Part shown: positions 51,676-60,231 of the stretch, piece after piece
How positions within the stretch are numbered: position 1 is the first letter of the stretch
Layout: the number at the start of each line of letters is the position of its first letter
Source of the DNA: Natronomonas gomsonensis
GTDB lineage: Archaea > Halobacteriota > Halobacteria > Halobacteriales > Haloarculaceae
DNA: 64,000 bases
Assembly: GCF_013391635.1 (NCBI RefSeq)
Contig: NZ_JACAWU010000002.1
Coordinates: 62,001 to 126,000 of the forward strand
Direction: 5' to 3'
The notes under the pieces: model-generated
What the model was told of the DNA's origin: nothing
Databases searched by the model: none
What the model saw: only the letters and a program-made list of their open reading frames with translations
Program-made: the position numbers and the translations under genes

Positions 51676-52467
51676 ATGAGTGACCCAGTACTCCTCGACA
51701 TCGAGGAGGGTGTCGCGACGATAACGCTGAACCGACCCGACAACCGCAACGCGCTCTCCGAGGAGATGTCCGGAGCCATCGTCGACGCCGTCGACGAGGT
51801 CGAGGACTCCGACGAGGCCCGCTGTCTCGTCGTCACCGGCAAGGAGGGGACGTTCTGTGCCGGCGGCGACGTGAACTCCATGGTCGAGTTGATGAGTGGG
51901 ACGGCCGAACTCCACGAGGCCGTCGAGGGCATCCAACACGACACGAGTCGAGCCATCCAGCGCGTCGCGGAGTTCCACCTTCCGACCATCGCTAAGGTCG
52001 ACGGGACGGCCTACGGGGCCGGTGCGAACCTCGCTATCGCCGCCGACGTGACACTCGCCTCAGCCGACGCGAAGATTTCTTTCGGCTTCCGACAGGTCGG
52101 TCTCGCAATCGACACCGGCACGTCGTATCTCCTGCCGCGACAGGTCGGCGCCAGCAAGGCGAAAGAACTCGTCTTCACCGGCGAACTACTCGACGCCGAG
52201 GAGGCCGGCGACCTCGGACTGTTCAACCACGTCTACGAGGAGGACTTCGAACAGCAGGTCGAGGAGTTCATCGAACCCATCGCCACCGGGCCGACCGTTG
52301 CGCTTCGCACCTCGAAGAAGCTCATCGAACAGGGGTTCAACGCCAGTCTGAAGGACGCCCTCGACAACGAGGCAGCCGCCCAAGCCGCGGTCTTCGCGAC
52401 CGACGACCACGTCGAGGGGGCCAACGCGTTCATGGAGGGGCGACAGCCCGAGTTCGAAGGCAAGTAA
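51676..52467 (+). CDS. Crotonase family protein, PaaG/isomerase-like
   Basis: This 263-residue protein has the crotonase fold with both oxyanion-hole motifs, FCAGGDVNSM and GTAYGAGANLAIAAD. The two catalytic Glu residues of classical enoyl-CoA hydratase are missing: the first is N118 and the second is Q140. Instead it has GLAIDTGTSYLLPR with D146, matching the catalytic Asp motif of PaaG-type isomerases. It is therefore probably an isomerase or another crotonase activity, not a standard hydratase. It lies upstream of an acyl-CoA dehydrogenase. Confidence 0.84.
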   Translation: MSDPVLLDIEEGVATITLNRPDNRNALSEEMSGAIVDAVDEVEDSDEARCLVVTGKEGTFCAGGDVNSMVELMSGTAELHEAVEGIQHDTSRAIQRVAEFHLPTIAKVDGTAYGAGANLAIAADVTLASADAKISFGFRQVGLAIDTGTSYLLPRQVGASKAKELVFTGELLDAEEAGDLGLFNHVYEEDFEQQVEEFIEPIATGPTVALRTSKKLIEQGFNASLKDALDNEAAAQAAVFATDDHVEGANAFMEGRQPEFEGK

Positions 52468-52522
52468 CGGCTCGACAGAGAGTGTCTATCACTCGGTAAA
52501 GAACTTAACACTGTTGTACCGT

Positions 52523-52542
52523 TTGGCAAATCTATTTTGCAA
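52523..52542 (+). promoter_or_regulatory. Promoter of the second acyl-CoA dehydrogenase gene with TTGGCAAA motif
   Basis: TTGGCAAA (52523-52530) precedes a TATA-like CTATTTTGC (52532-52540) centred about 27 bases before the ATG at 52563. TTTTGCAA (52535-52542) is roughly inverse to TTGGCAAA. The same TTGGCAAA occurs upstream of the crotonase gene. Confidence 0.45.
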
Positions 52543-52562
52543 CGGGAAACTAGCGTCGGGAT

Positions 52563-53708
52563 ATGGCGTTCCAAGTTTCGGCCGAGCACGAAGCGATTCG
52601 CGAGGCCGTCCGCAAGTTCGGACAGGAAGAAATCAAGCCCGTCGCCCGCGAGCACGACGAAAACGGGGAGTACCCCGAGGAACTCCGCGAGAAGGCGGCG
52701 GAGTTGGACTTCGTCGCGCCGCACATCCCGATGGAGTACGACGGCGCGGGGATGGACATGCTGTCCCGATGTATCGTCACCGAGGAACTGTGGCGAGCGG
52801 ACCCCGGCATCGGGTCTGCGGTCGGGTCGGCCGGCTTCGGCTCCTCGATGATTCTGGAGTACGGCGACGAGTGGATGAAAGAGGAGTGGCTGCCGAAAAT
52901 CGCCAACGGCGACTCGGCGTCGTGTTCCTGTATCTCCGAACCGGCCCACGGTTCGAACGTGGCGGGCATCGAGACGGTCGCCGAAGAGGACGGCGACGGC
53001 TACGTCCTCAACGGCAACAAGATGTGGATTACCAACGGCACCGTTGCCGACGTGGCGGTCGTGATGACGAAAACCGACCCCGACGCCGACCCTGCCCACC
53101 GCGGCATCACCGCCTTCCTCGTCCCCACCGACGACCCCGGGTTCAAGCCATCGAAAATCGACAACAAACTCGGCATCCGCGCCTCCGACCTCGCTGAGGT
53201 CGTCATCGACGACGTCCGCGTCCCCGAGGAGAACATCATCGGCACGAAAAACGAGGGGTTCTACCAGTTGATGGACTTCTTCGCCTCCGGTCGGACGAGC
53301 GTCGCCTCTCAGGCGGTCGGCGCGGCACAGGGCGCACTCGACGCCGCCGTCGACTACGCCAACGACCGCGAACAGTTCGGCCAGAAAATCAAGGAGTTCC
53401 AGGCCATCGAACACAAGGTCGCCGAGATGGCGACCGACGTGGAGGCCGCCCGCTCGCTGACCTACCGTGCGGCCAGCCACGTCGAGGGCGACAAGGACGA
53501 CACCGCCGTCCGACTGGCGTCGATGGCGAAACTGTTCGCCTCCGAACACGCCGTCGACGTCGCCGACGAGGCGATTCAGGTACACGGCGGCGCGGGCTAC
53601 GTCTCCGACCACCCCGTCGAGCGCATCTACCGCGACGCTCGCATCACGAAAATCTACGAGGGCACCTCGGAAATCCAGAAGAACATCATCTCCGACCGCG
53701 TTCTATGA
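52563..53708 (+). CDS. Acyl-CoA dehydrogenase
   Basis: This 381-residue flavoprotein is of the acyl-CoA dehydrogenase family. The signature region reads CISEPAHGSNVAGIE, and the C-terminal YEGTSEIQKNI holds the expected catalytic Glu near residue 365. It differs from the 25137-26291 enzyme in the HGSN variant of the signature, so it may prefer another acyl chain such as a branched or aromatic one. The next gene overlaps its stop by 4 bases. Confidence 0.91.
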   Translation: MAFQVSAEHEAIREAVRKFGQEEIKPVAREHDENGEYPEELREKAAELDFVAPHIPMEYDGAGMDMLSRCIVTEELWRADPGIGSAVGSAGFGSSMILEYGDEWMKEEWLPKIANGDSASCSCISEPAHGSNVAGIETVAEEDGDGYVLNGNKMWITNGTVADVAVVMTKTDPDADPAHRGITAFLVPTDDPGFKPSKIDNKLGIRASDLAEVVIDDVRVPEENIIGTKNEGFYQLMDFFASGRTSVASQAVGAAQGALDAAVDYANDREQFGQKIKEFQAIEHKVAEMATDVEAARSLTYRAASHVEGDKDDTAVRLASMAKLFASEHAVDVADEAIQVHGGAGYVSDHPVERIYRDARITKIYEGTSEIQKNIISDRVL

Positions 53709-54571
53709 CGGGGCCGACACACGAGGAGTGGTCCGAGGCTCAGGAGTCGACGACGGTCACCGTCGACGGCCACGACCTCGAAGTCGCCTACCGTGACGAA
53801 GGCCCCGAGGACGGGGACCCGCTCGTCTTCCTCCACGGCATCCCGACGTGGTCGTTCCTGTGGCGGCACGTCACCCCCGCTTTCGAGGACGACTACCGCG
53901 TCGTCGTTCCCGACATGCTGGGGTACGGCAACTCCGACGCCCACGACGGCTTCGACCGCTCGATTCGTGCCCAAGAGGCGATGATCGGCGAACTGCTCGA
54001 GGACCTCGGCCTCGGCGACGTGACGCTCGTCGCCCACGACATCGGCGGCGGCGTGGCGCTTCGCTTCGCCGCCCACACCGACCGCGTGGAGCGCCTCGTC
54101 GCCTCGAACATCGTCTGCTACGATTCCTGGCCCGTCGAGTTCATCAGTAATCTCGGCCTGCCGGCGACGACCGACCTCGACGACGAGGAGTTCGAGGCGA
54201 AACTGGATTTCGCCTTCGCGGAGGGTGCCTACGGCGACGCCGACCCCGCCTTCGTCGAGGGGATGAAAGAACCGTGGCTTCGTGAGGGTGGCAAACGCGC
54301 CATCTCGCGGGCGGCGGTGGCGACGAACACCAACCACACGACCGAAATCCCCTACGAGGACATCGACACCGAACTGCTGTGTCTGTGGGCCGAAGACGAC
54401 GTGATGCAGCCCATCGAGTACGGCGAACGGCTCGCCGACGAACTCGGTGGCGAGGTGTCGCGACTCCCGGAGGCGTTCCACTGGGTCGTCGAGGACGTTC
54501 CGGAGGCCTACCGGGCGGAACTCCGGTCGTTCCTGACCGAAAACACCAGTAGCCCGGGCGGTGGGGCGTGA
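53705..54571 (+). CDS. Alpha/beta hydrolase, haloalkane dehalogenase/epoxide hydrolase-like
   Basis: This 288-residue protein has the oxyanion motif HGIPTWSFLWR (residues 44-54) and nucleophile elbow VAHDIGGG with Asp at D112, so it belongs to the Asp-nucleophile branch (dehalogenases and epoxide hydrolases). The residue after the nucleophile is Ile rather than Trp, the first halide-stabilising residue, which speaks against true dehalogenase activity. Catalytic His is probably in FHWVVEDVPE. It is coupled to the acyl-CoA dehydrogenase gene by ATGA. Confidence 0.84.
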   Translation: MTGPTHEEWSEAQESTTVTVDGHDLEVAYRDEGPEDGDPLVFLHGIPTWSFLWRHVTPAFEDDYRVVVPDMLGYGNSDAHDGFDRSIRAQEAMIGELLEDLGLGDVTLVAHDIGGGVALRFAAHTDRVERLVASNIVCYDSWPVEFISNLGLPATTDLDDEEFEAKLDFAFAEGAYGDADPAFVEGMKEPWLREGGKRAISRAAVATNTNHTTEIPYEDIDTELLCLWAEDDVMQPIEYGERLADELGGEVSRLPEAFHWVVEDVPEAYRAELRSFLTENTSSPGGGA

Positions 54572-54573
54572 GT

Positions 54574-55092
54574 ATGGAGCGCACATCACCCGATTGGGAG
54601 TTCAAGGAACGCGACGTGTTGGTGCTTCGGGAGCTCTCGCGGGACCCTCAACTGTCCTCGCGGGATCTTGCGCGCATCCTCGACGAGAAGTACGGCATCG
54701 ACGTCTCACACGTCACCGTCTCGGAGTCGATTCGGGGGATGCGCGAGGAGGGCGTCTTCCGTGAGGCCATCATCCCCAACGAGGAGTACTTCCACTTCGC
54801 GCTGTTCGAGTTCAAGTTCAATCCCGAGAACTTCGCCAAGGAGTGGCGGTCGGCCATGGAGTTCATCCGCGATTCGCCGAACACGCTGTTTTATTTCCTC
54901 TCGGATGGGGAGTACCAGTGGAAGTCGGTGATGATGTTTCCGACGAGAGATGCCCAATCGCAGTGGATTCACGAGTTCTACAAGCGACACGGCGAGGCCG
55001 TCCACAACCTCCGCAACTCCGTCGTGACGAACGTGTTGAAGTTCCGCACCGACCCCGAGATACTCGAGAGCCTCCACGACGCCGACCGGTAG
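54574..55092 (+). CDS. Winged-helix transcriptional regulator
   Basis: This 172-residue protein has an N-terminal winged HTH (residues about 10-60) with VLRELSRDPQLSSRDLARIL and VSHVTVSESIRGMREEGVF, and a C-terminal region with FALFEFKFNPENF similar to Lrp/AsnC RAM domains. It starts 2 bases after the hydrolase stop (an upstream GTG is possible), so it is in the same operon as the acyl-CoA dehydrogenase and probably regulates it. Confidence 0.8.
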   Translation: MERTSPDWEFKERDVLVLRELSRDPQLSSRDLARILDEKYGIDVSHVTVSESIRGMREEGVFREAIIPNEEYFHFALFEFKFNPENFAKEWRSAMEFIRDSPNTLFYFLSDGEYQWKSVMMFPTRDAQSQWIHEFYKRHGEAVHNLRNSVVTNVLKFRTDPEILESLHDADR

Positions 55093-55096
55093 TCCG

Positions 55097-55279
55097 ATGG
55101 ACGACGACGACCCGTTCCGAATCGTCGGCCTCGTCGTCGCGGCGTTCGCCGCCGTCTTCGTCGCTATCCTACTGTTGGTGCAGTTCGGTGGCAATGCCGG
55201 CGGCGTCGTGACGCTCCCGGCGTTTCTCGCGGTGCCGGTCGTCGCCGTCGGTATCTACCTGCTGGTCAAAAATCGATAG
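55097..55279 (+). CDS. Small membrane protein
   Basis: This 60-residue protein starts MDDDDPFRIVGLVVAAFAAV and has two predicted helices, at about residues 8-28 and 36-56. It is 4 bases after the regulator stop, so it could be part of the operon. Its function is unknown. Confidence 0.6.
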   Translation: MDDDDPFRIVGLVVAAFAAVFVAILLLVQFGGNAGGVVTLPAFLAVPVVAVGIYLLVKNR

Positions 55280-55282
55280 TCC

Positions 55283-55837
55283 CTAGCCGAGGATGTACGC
55301 CGTCCACGGGTAGCGCTCGATGAGCGGTTGGCCGTCGATTTCGTACTGCTCGATGTAGGCGTCGAGGCCGAGAATTCGGCCGGCGCCGAAGGCAGCCACC
55401 GACAGGAAGACGAGCATGTACGCGAAGTCGCCGTTGATGTAGCCGTGACTGATGTCCCAGTTGCCGAGATAGAACATCAGCATCAACACCGCGCCCCAGA
55501 ACGCCGCCAGCCGCGTCAGGCCGCCGACGATGAGTCCCAGCCCGATGAGTACCTCGCCCCACGGGACGGCGATGTTCGCGAACTCGACGAGCGCCGGCGT
55601 GTTGCCCATGGCGACGAACAGGTCCGCGACGGGGCTGCCGTTCGCCGGCGGCGCGTTCTGGAGATAGCCTGCGGCGCTGAAATCCCCTGCGAGAACCTTA
55701 CTGGCGCCGCTCTGGAGGAACGCCACTCCCATCATCAATCGGAGTGCGAGAATGAACCAGACGCTGAGTGTGTGGAGCCGTCCCTCCGCGGTGAAGCCGG
55801 CGAGCGTACTTCGGAGTTGTACTTCTTGTGATACCAT
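55283..55837 (-). CDS. DoxX family membrane protein
   Basis: This 184-residue protein has four membrane helices and the DoxX family features LRLMMGVAFLQSGASKVLAG and FLGPALVEF-like loop, with FANIAVPWGEVLIGLGLIVGG. DoxX proteins are quinol oxidase- or thiosulfate-related or of unknown function. It is convergent with the small membrane gene; the promoter at 55863-55870 is strong. Confidence 0.85.
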   Translation of the reverse strand: MVSQEVQLRSTLAGFTAEGRLHTLSVWFILALRLMMGVAFLQSGASKVLAGDFSAAGYLQNAPPANGSPVADLFVAMGNTPALVEFANIAVPWGEVLIGLGLIVGGLTRLAAFWGAVLMLMFYLGNWDISHGYINGDFAYMLVFLSVAAFGAGRILGLDAYIEQYEIDGQPLIERYPWTAYILG

Positions 55838-55862
55838 ACTAATCAGGTTTCAGACGCATTTG

Positions 55863-55870
55863 ACTTAAAT
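55863..55870 (-). promoter_or_regulatory. TATA element for the DoxX gene
   Basis: The minus strand reads ATTTAAGT, centred about 30 bases before the ATG ending at 55837, with a leader of about 3 bases. Confidence 0.6.
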
Positions 55871-56035
55871 ATTGGTGCGATTGTTGCCTCTTTTTGCTCC
55901 GGTACCGATGTAAATGGCAGCTAAATTGTACTTTTTGACGGTGGCTGGTCGGGACTGTACGCGTTCGATTGAGGAACTCGAAGTTCCCACTAGAGAGCGT
56001 TGGGGCTTTTGACCCCACCGACCCTACGGTCGGCA

Positions 56036-56806
56036 ATGGCTCCACTCGATAGTTCGTCGGGTCCAATCGATGCGGTCGCCGGTCGTATTCCGTCGCCCGT
56101 GCTTGCCGTCCTCACCGCCCTCCTCCTTGCTGTTGTGGGCCTCGGTGGTGGAAGTCTCATCGGGCTCGCCGTCGCGCAGGCGCTCGGCTCCGCCGGCATC
56201 GACCTCCCGCTGCTCGCGTCGACGGTCCTCTCGACGGTGTTGTTGCAAGGTATCACGTTCTTCGGCCTCTCGGCGCTGTATCTCCGGTATCGCGGTTTCG
56301 ACCTCGAATACGTCGGGGTCCGGACCCCGGACCTCGAAGGGTGGATTTACGTCGGGGCGGGGTACGTCCTCGCGTTCGTGACGGCCATCACGATGATTTT
56401 CGTCGTCGTGTTCCTGCTCGGGTTGACGCCCGCACAGAATCGGGCGGGTGAACTCGGCCAGCAGGACCCTCGCATCTTCCTCGTCCTCATCGTCCTCGCG
56501 TTCGTCCTCATCGGTCCCGGCGAGGAGCTGCTGTTCCGTGGCATCATCCAGAGCCGCCTTCGAGAGACGTTCTCTGCGCCCGTCGGTATCGCCGTGGCGA
56601 CGGCTATCTTCGCCGCCGCCCACGCGGGGTCGCTCAGCGGGCCCACCTCGGGCGTCGCGCTCACGATTACGCTGCTGTTCTTCCCCGGCCTCGTCTTCGC
56701 GATTACCTACGAGATGACCGACAACGTCGTCGTTCCGGCGATTATCCACGGATTGTACAACGCGACGCTGTTCGCGTTGGCGTACGTCTCGACTGTCGCG
56801 GGGTGA
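56036..56806 (+). CDS. CPBP family intramembrane metalloprotease
   Basis: This 256-residue membrane protein has about eight helices and the CPBP (Rce1/CAAX-like) motifs: GPGEELLFRGIIQSRLRE near residue 160 with the Glu pair, AAAHAGSL with a His, and IIHGLYNATLF with the final His/Asn. It cleaves a membrane or prenyl-type substrate of unknown identity. Start ATG at 56036 is supported by a TATA-like GCTTTTGA 26 bases upstream. Confidence 0.88.
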   Translation: MAPLDSSSGPIDAVAGRIPSPVLAVLTALLLAVVGLGGGSLIGLAVAQALGSAGIDLPLLASTVLSTVLLQGITFFGLSALYLRYRGFDLEYVGVRTPDLEGWIYVGAGYVLAFVTAITMIFVVVFLLGLTPAQNRAGELGQQDPRIFLVLIVLAFVLIGPGEELLFRGIIQSRLRETFSAPVGIAVATAIFAAAHAGSLSGPTSGVALTITLLFFPGLVFAITYEMTDNVVVPAIIHGLYNATLFALAYVSTVAG

Positions 56807-56809
56807 GGA

Positions 56810-57394
56810 TTACGTCGAATTCTCCAGCAGTTCGTCGGCGGCCGCTCGGTCCCGAACGAGTCGCCTGTCGCGTTCCTCACAGGCCTCCAACAGCCTCACG
56901 AGCGAAGGCAGCGCCACCGGCCGGTAGTCGAGTAATTCCACGCCGACGTTGACGCGCTTCTCGTCGGTTCGAACGAAGGGGTACTCCTTCGGGTGATTGT
57001 TGTGGTGGTGGCCGTGGAGTACCCACCCGTTCCACCACTCTGGAGTATCCTCGGGACGATGGGTACAGTAGAAGCGGTAGTCGCCGGCTTCCAGCACGCA
57101 GGCCGAGACGACCGGGGAGCCGACGTCCTCGGGGTCGAGTGCGGCGTCGTGGTTCCCCCGAACGAGGACCGCGGAGTCGGACAGTCGACCCAGCCACTCG
57201 CCGGTCTTCTCGGCGTCCCGCATCGCCATCGCCACGTCGCCGAGGTGATACAGCGTGTCGTCGGGGTCGACGGTTTCGTGAAACCGCGAGAGCAGCACGT
57301 CGTGCATCTCGCCGACCGACGTGAACGGGCGGTCGCAGTAGCCGATGATGTTGTCGTGGTCGAAGTGGTGGTCGGAAATCAGATAGCGCGTCAT
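56810..57394 (-). CDS. Calcineurin-like metallophosphoesterase
   Basis: This 194-residue protein starts MTRYLISDHHFDHDNIIGYC. The metal-binding motifs are SDHHFDH, LGDV, RGNHD and HGHHHNN. It is a small phage/bacterial-type phosphoesterase with unknown substrate, likely a phosphodiester. It is convergent with the CPBP gene, 3 bases from its stop. Confidence 0.87.
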   Translation of the reverse strand: MTRYLISDHHFDHDNIIGYCDRPFTSVGEMHDVLLSRFHETVDPDDTLYHLGDVAMAMRDAEKTGEWLGRLSDSAVLVRGNHDAALDPEDVGSPVVSACVLEAGDYRFYCTHRPEDTPEWWNGWVLHGHHHNNHPKEYPFVRTDEKRVNVGVELLDYRPVALPSLVRLLEACEERDRRLVRDRAAADELLENST

Positions 57395-57464
57395 CGAATC
57401 CCCCGCCGAGGGGTTCGACGCGGGGAAAATAAGCCTTCTTCGGGCGTGTGAGTCGATGCCGTGG

Positions 57465-58733
57465 TCAGGCCAACGCCGACCCGGCGCGGATGAGCGTCTC
57501 CTCCTCGAAGGCCGGACCGACGAGCTGGAGGCCGACCGGCCCCTCGTCAGTTTCGCCCGCCGGCACCGAAATAGCCGGGAGGTTCGCGAGGTTGACCGGG
57601 ACGGTGTTGGCGTCGGCGAGGTACATCTGGAGTGGGTCGTCGAGGCTCTCGCCCATCTCGAACGGCGGGACGGGCATTGTCGGGGAGGCTAACACGTCGA
57701 CAGTCTCGAAGGCTTCGTCGAAGTCCTGTTTCACCCACGCTCGGGCGTCTTGGGCCTGCTTGTAGTACTTGTCGTGATACCCCGCCGAGAGGGCGTAGGT
57801 CCCAAGCAGGATGCGGCGCTTGACCTCCTCGCCGAATCCCTCCTCGCGGGCGTTGGCGAAGGACTCGTTCCAGTTGCCCTCGTAGCCACCCGATTTCCCG
57901 TAGCGAACGCCGTCGAAGCGCGCGAGATTCGACGATGCTTCAGACATGGCGATGACGTAGTACGCCTGGACGGCGGTTTCGACGGACGGAAGCGACACCT
58001 CCTCGGTCGTCGCGCCCTGCTCGCGGAGGTCATCGAGCGCTGCCTCGAAGGTCTCTCGAACGCCCTCGTCGGCACCCTCCAGCAGTTCGGTGGGAACGCC
58101 GACGGTGAGGCCGTCGACGTCGCCGTCGGCGGCGTCGGCGTAGTTCGAGTTCGCACCTTCCTCGCGGGTGGTTCCGTCGTTGGGGTCGGGGCCGGCGATG
58201 GCGTCGAGCACTGCGGCGGCGCCCTCGACGGTCGGCGCCAGCGGGCCGATTTGTTCCAGCGAGTTGGCGTAGGCGACGAGTCCGTAGCGGGAGACGAGGC
58301 CGTAGGTCGGCTTGATGCCGACGACGCCACAGAAGGCGGCGGGACAGCGGACCGATCCACCGGTGTCAGAGCCGAGTGCAGCGTCGGCCTCGCCCGAAGC
58401 GACGGCCGCGGCAGAGCCACCCGAGGACCCACCCGGGACACGGCCCTCGGCGGCGGGGTTTTCCGTCGCCCCGAACGCGGAGGTTTCGGTGGTCGTCCCC
58501 ATCCCGAACTCGTCCATGTTGGTCTTGCCGACGATGGTCGCGCCGGCGGCCTTCAGTCGCTCGACGACGGTGGCGTCGTACGGCGGCACGTAGTCGTCGA
58601 GCATCGCCGAGCCACAGGTGGTGCGGACGCCCTCGGTGGAGATGTTGTCCTTGACGGCGACGGTGACGCCGTCGAGGGGGCCGTCGTCGGTCGGTTCGAT
58701 GGTCGCTTCGGTGATGAACGCGTTGTAGCTCAT
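57465..58733 (-). CDS. gatA: Aspartyl/glutamyl-tRNA amidotransferase subunit A
   Basis: This 422-residue amidase belongs to the GatCAB complex that amidates misacylated Asp- or Glu-tRNA. The Ser-cisSer-Lys triad is visible as AVKDNIS (K28), the GGSSGGSAAAV loop, and GSDTGGSVRCPA. The length is shorter than bacterial GatA but normal for haloarchaea. Its ATG overlaps the gatC stop by 4 bases. Confidence 0.95.
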   Translation of the reverse strand: MSYNAFITEATIEPTDDGPLDGVTVAVKDNISTEGVRTTCGSAMLDDYVPPYDATVVERLKAAGATIVGKTNMDEFGMGTTTETSAFGATENPAAEGRVPGGSSGGSAAAVASGEADAALGSDTGGSVRCPAAFCGVVGIKPTYGLVSRYGLVAYANSLEQIGPLAPTVEGAAAVLDAIAGPDPNDGTTREEGANSNYADAADGDVDGLTVGVPTELLEGADEGVRETFEAALDDLREQGATTEEVSLPSVETAVQAYYVIAMSEASSNLARFDGVRYGKSGGYEGNWNESFANAREEGFGEEVKRRILLGTYALSAGYHDKYYKQAQDARAWVKQDFDEAFETVDVLASPTMPVPPFEMGESLDDPLQMYLADANTVPVNLANLPAISVPAGETDEGPVGLQLVGPAFEEETLIRAGSALA

Positions 58734-58999
58734 GAAACCTTCGGCCCCTTGAAGTAGCCGTCCTCGGTTTCGGGAGCGTTCTCCAGCGCCTCCTCCTGAG
58801 AGAGGCTCTCTCGGACCTCGTCGGGTCGCATCACGTTCGCCAACTCGGCCTCGCGTTCGACTTCGGGCACGTCGTCGAGCGCCTCGAAGTACTCGAGGAT
58901 GTCGCCGAACTGCTCGGTGAACAGTTCGACTTCCTCGTCGTCGAGGTCGACCCGGGCCAGCGAAGCGACGTGGCGGACCTCCTCGTCGTCGACAGTCAT
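58730..58999 (-). CDS. gatC: Aspartyl/glutamyl-tRNA amidotransferase subunit C
   Basis: This 89-residue protein starts MTVDDEEVRHVASLARVDLD and has the GatC helical pattern with DVPEVEREAELANVMRPDEV. It clamps GatA to GatB. gatC and gatA overlap by 4 bases. GatB is not in this window. A TATA-like CTTAGTGA lies about 27 bases upstream. Confidence 0.93.
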   Translation of the reverse strand: MTVDDEEVRHVASLARVDLDDEEVELFTEQFGDILEYFEALDDVPEVEREAELANVMRPDEVRESLSQEEALENAPETEDGYFKGPKVS

Positions 59000-59127
59000 G
59001 TTCCCGAGTGGGCGTGGGATGTCACTAAGGGTTTCGAATGGTTCGCTCGACGCACTCGCCGCGGTGACCGTCGGTGCCGAACGGAGTGAGAACCGCAAAC
59101 CATCCGGAGAGACCGTCCGAGGCCCAA

Positions 59128-59137
59128 ATGTTTAAGT
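59128..59137 (+). promoter_or_regulatory. Promoter of the TFB gene
   Basis: The BRE-like CGAGGCCCAAA is followed by ATGTTTAAGT at 59128-59137, the TATA element. The start codon lies about 67 bases downstream, so this gene has a real leader of about 40 bases, unlike most neighbours. Confidence 0.6.
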
Positions 59138-59199
59138 TGTAGCCGCGGCAACAAAAAACACGGCCGGTTCTTTCAGCAACTGCTGACTTCACACCCAAA

Positions 59200-60174
59200 A
59201 TGACCGATTCCACCGTCAGACGCTTCCAGGAGGAGAACGCCCGCGACGAGAACGAACGGGAGGACGAGGAGGAAGACGAACTCGTCTGTCCGGAGTGTGG
59301 GGGGCGACTCGAATCCGACACCGAACGCGGCGAGACCGTCTGCAGCGAGTGCGGACTGGTCGTCGAGGAGGACGAAATCGACCGCGGGCCGGAGTGGCGC
59401 GCCTTCGACTCCGCCGAGAAAGACGAGAAATCCCGGGTCGGCGCGCCGACGACGAAGATGATGCACGACGAGGGGCTGTCGACGAACATCGGCTGGCAGG
59501 ACAAAGACGCCTACGGCAACTCCCTGTCGAGTCGCCAGCGCCAGAAGATGCAACGCCTGCGGACGTGGAACGAGCGGTTCCGCACCCGTGACTCCAAGGA
59601 GCGCAACCTCAAGCAGGCACTCGGCGAAATCGACCGCATGGCGAGCGCGCTCGGCCTCCCCGAGAACGTCCGGGAAACCGCCTCGGTCATCTACCGCCGA
59701 GCGCTCGACGACGACCTTCTGCCCGGCCGCTCCATCGAGGGCGTGGCCACGGCATCGCTGTACGCCGCCGCCCGACAGGCCGGGACGCCCCGTAGCCTCG
59801 ACGAGGTGGCGAACGTCTCCCGCGTCGGGAAGGACGAAATCGCCCGCACCTACCGCTACGTCGCCCGCGAGTTGGGTCTCGAAATCGAACCCGCCGACCC
59901 GAAGAGCTACGTCCCACGGTTCGCAAGCGACCTCGAACTCTCCGACGAGGCCGAACGACGCGCACGCCAACTGCTCGATAGCGCTCAAAAGGCGGGCATC
60001 CACTCCGGGAAATCGCCAGTCGGGCTCGCCGCCGCCGCGGTGTACGCCGCCTCGCTTCTGACCAACGAGAAGGTCACCCAAAACGAGGTCAGCGAAGTGG
60101 CCGACATCTCTGAGGTCACCATCCGCAACCGGTATCACGAACTGCTCGAAGCCGAAGAGGGACTCCAATCCTGA
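59200..60174 (+). CDS. tfb: Transcription initiation factor IIB
   Basis: This 324-residue general transcription factor has a zinc ribbon with C30, C33, C48, C51 (VCPECGG and CSECG). A B-reader/linker (GPEWRAF) follows near residue 64, then two cyclin repeats at about 125-215 and 225-310. It bridges TBP-bound promoters and RNA polymerase. Haloarchaea have several TFB paralogues; which one this is cannot be told from the window. Confidence 0.95.
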   Translation: MTDSTVRRFQEENARDENEREDEEEDELVCPECGGRLESDTERGETVCSECGLVVEEDEIDRGPEWRAFDSAEKDEKSRVGAPTTKMMHDEGLSTNIGWQDKDAYGNSLSSRQRQKMQRLRTWNERFRTRDSKERNLKQALGEIDRMASALGLPENVRETASVIYRRALDDDLLPGRSIEGVATASLYAAARQAGTPRSLDEVANVSRVGKDEIARTYRYVARELGLEIEPADPKSYVPRFASDLELSDEAERRARQLLDSAQKAGIHSGKSPVGLAAAAVYAASLLTNEKVTQNEVSEVADISEVTIRNRYHELLEAEEGLQS

Positions 60175-60198
60175 GTTACTATTGACAGTTTCGGGCAG

Positions 60199-60206
60199 GT
60201 ATAATG
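60199..60206 (+). promoter_or_regulatory. TATA element for the universal stress protein gene
   Basis: GTATAATG is centred about 30 bases before the ATG at 60232, giving a leader of about 3 bases. Confidence 0.55.
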
Positions 60207-60231
60207 ATGGGGGCCTTCGTAGGGCGAATGT

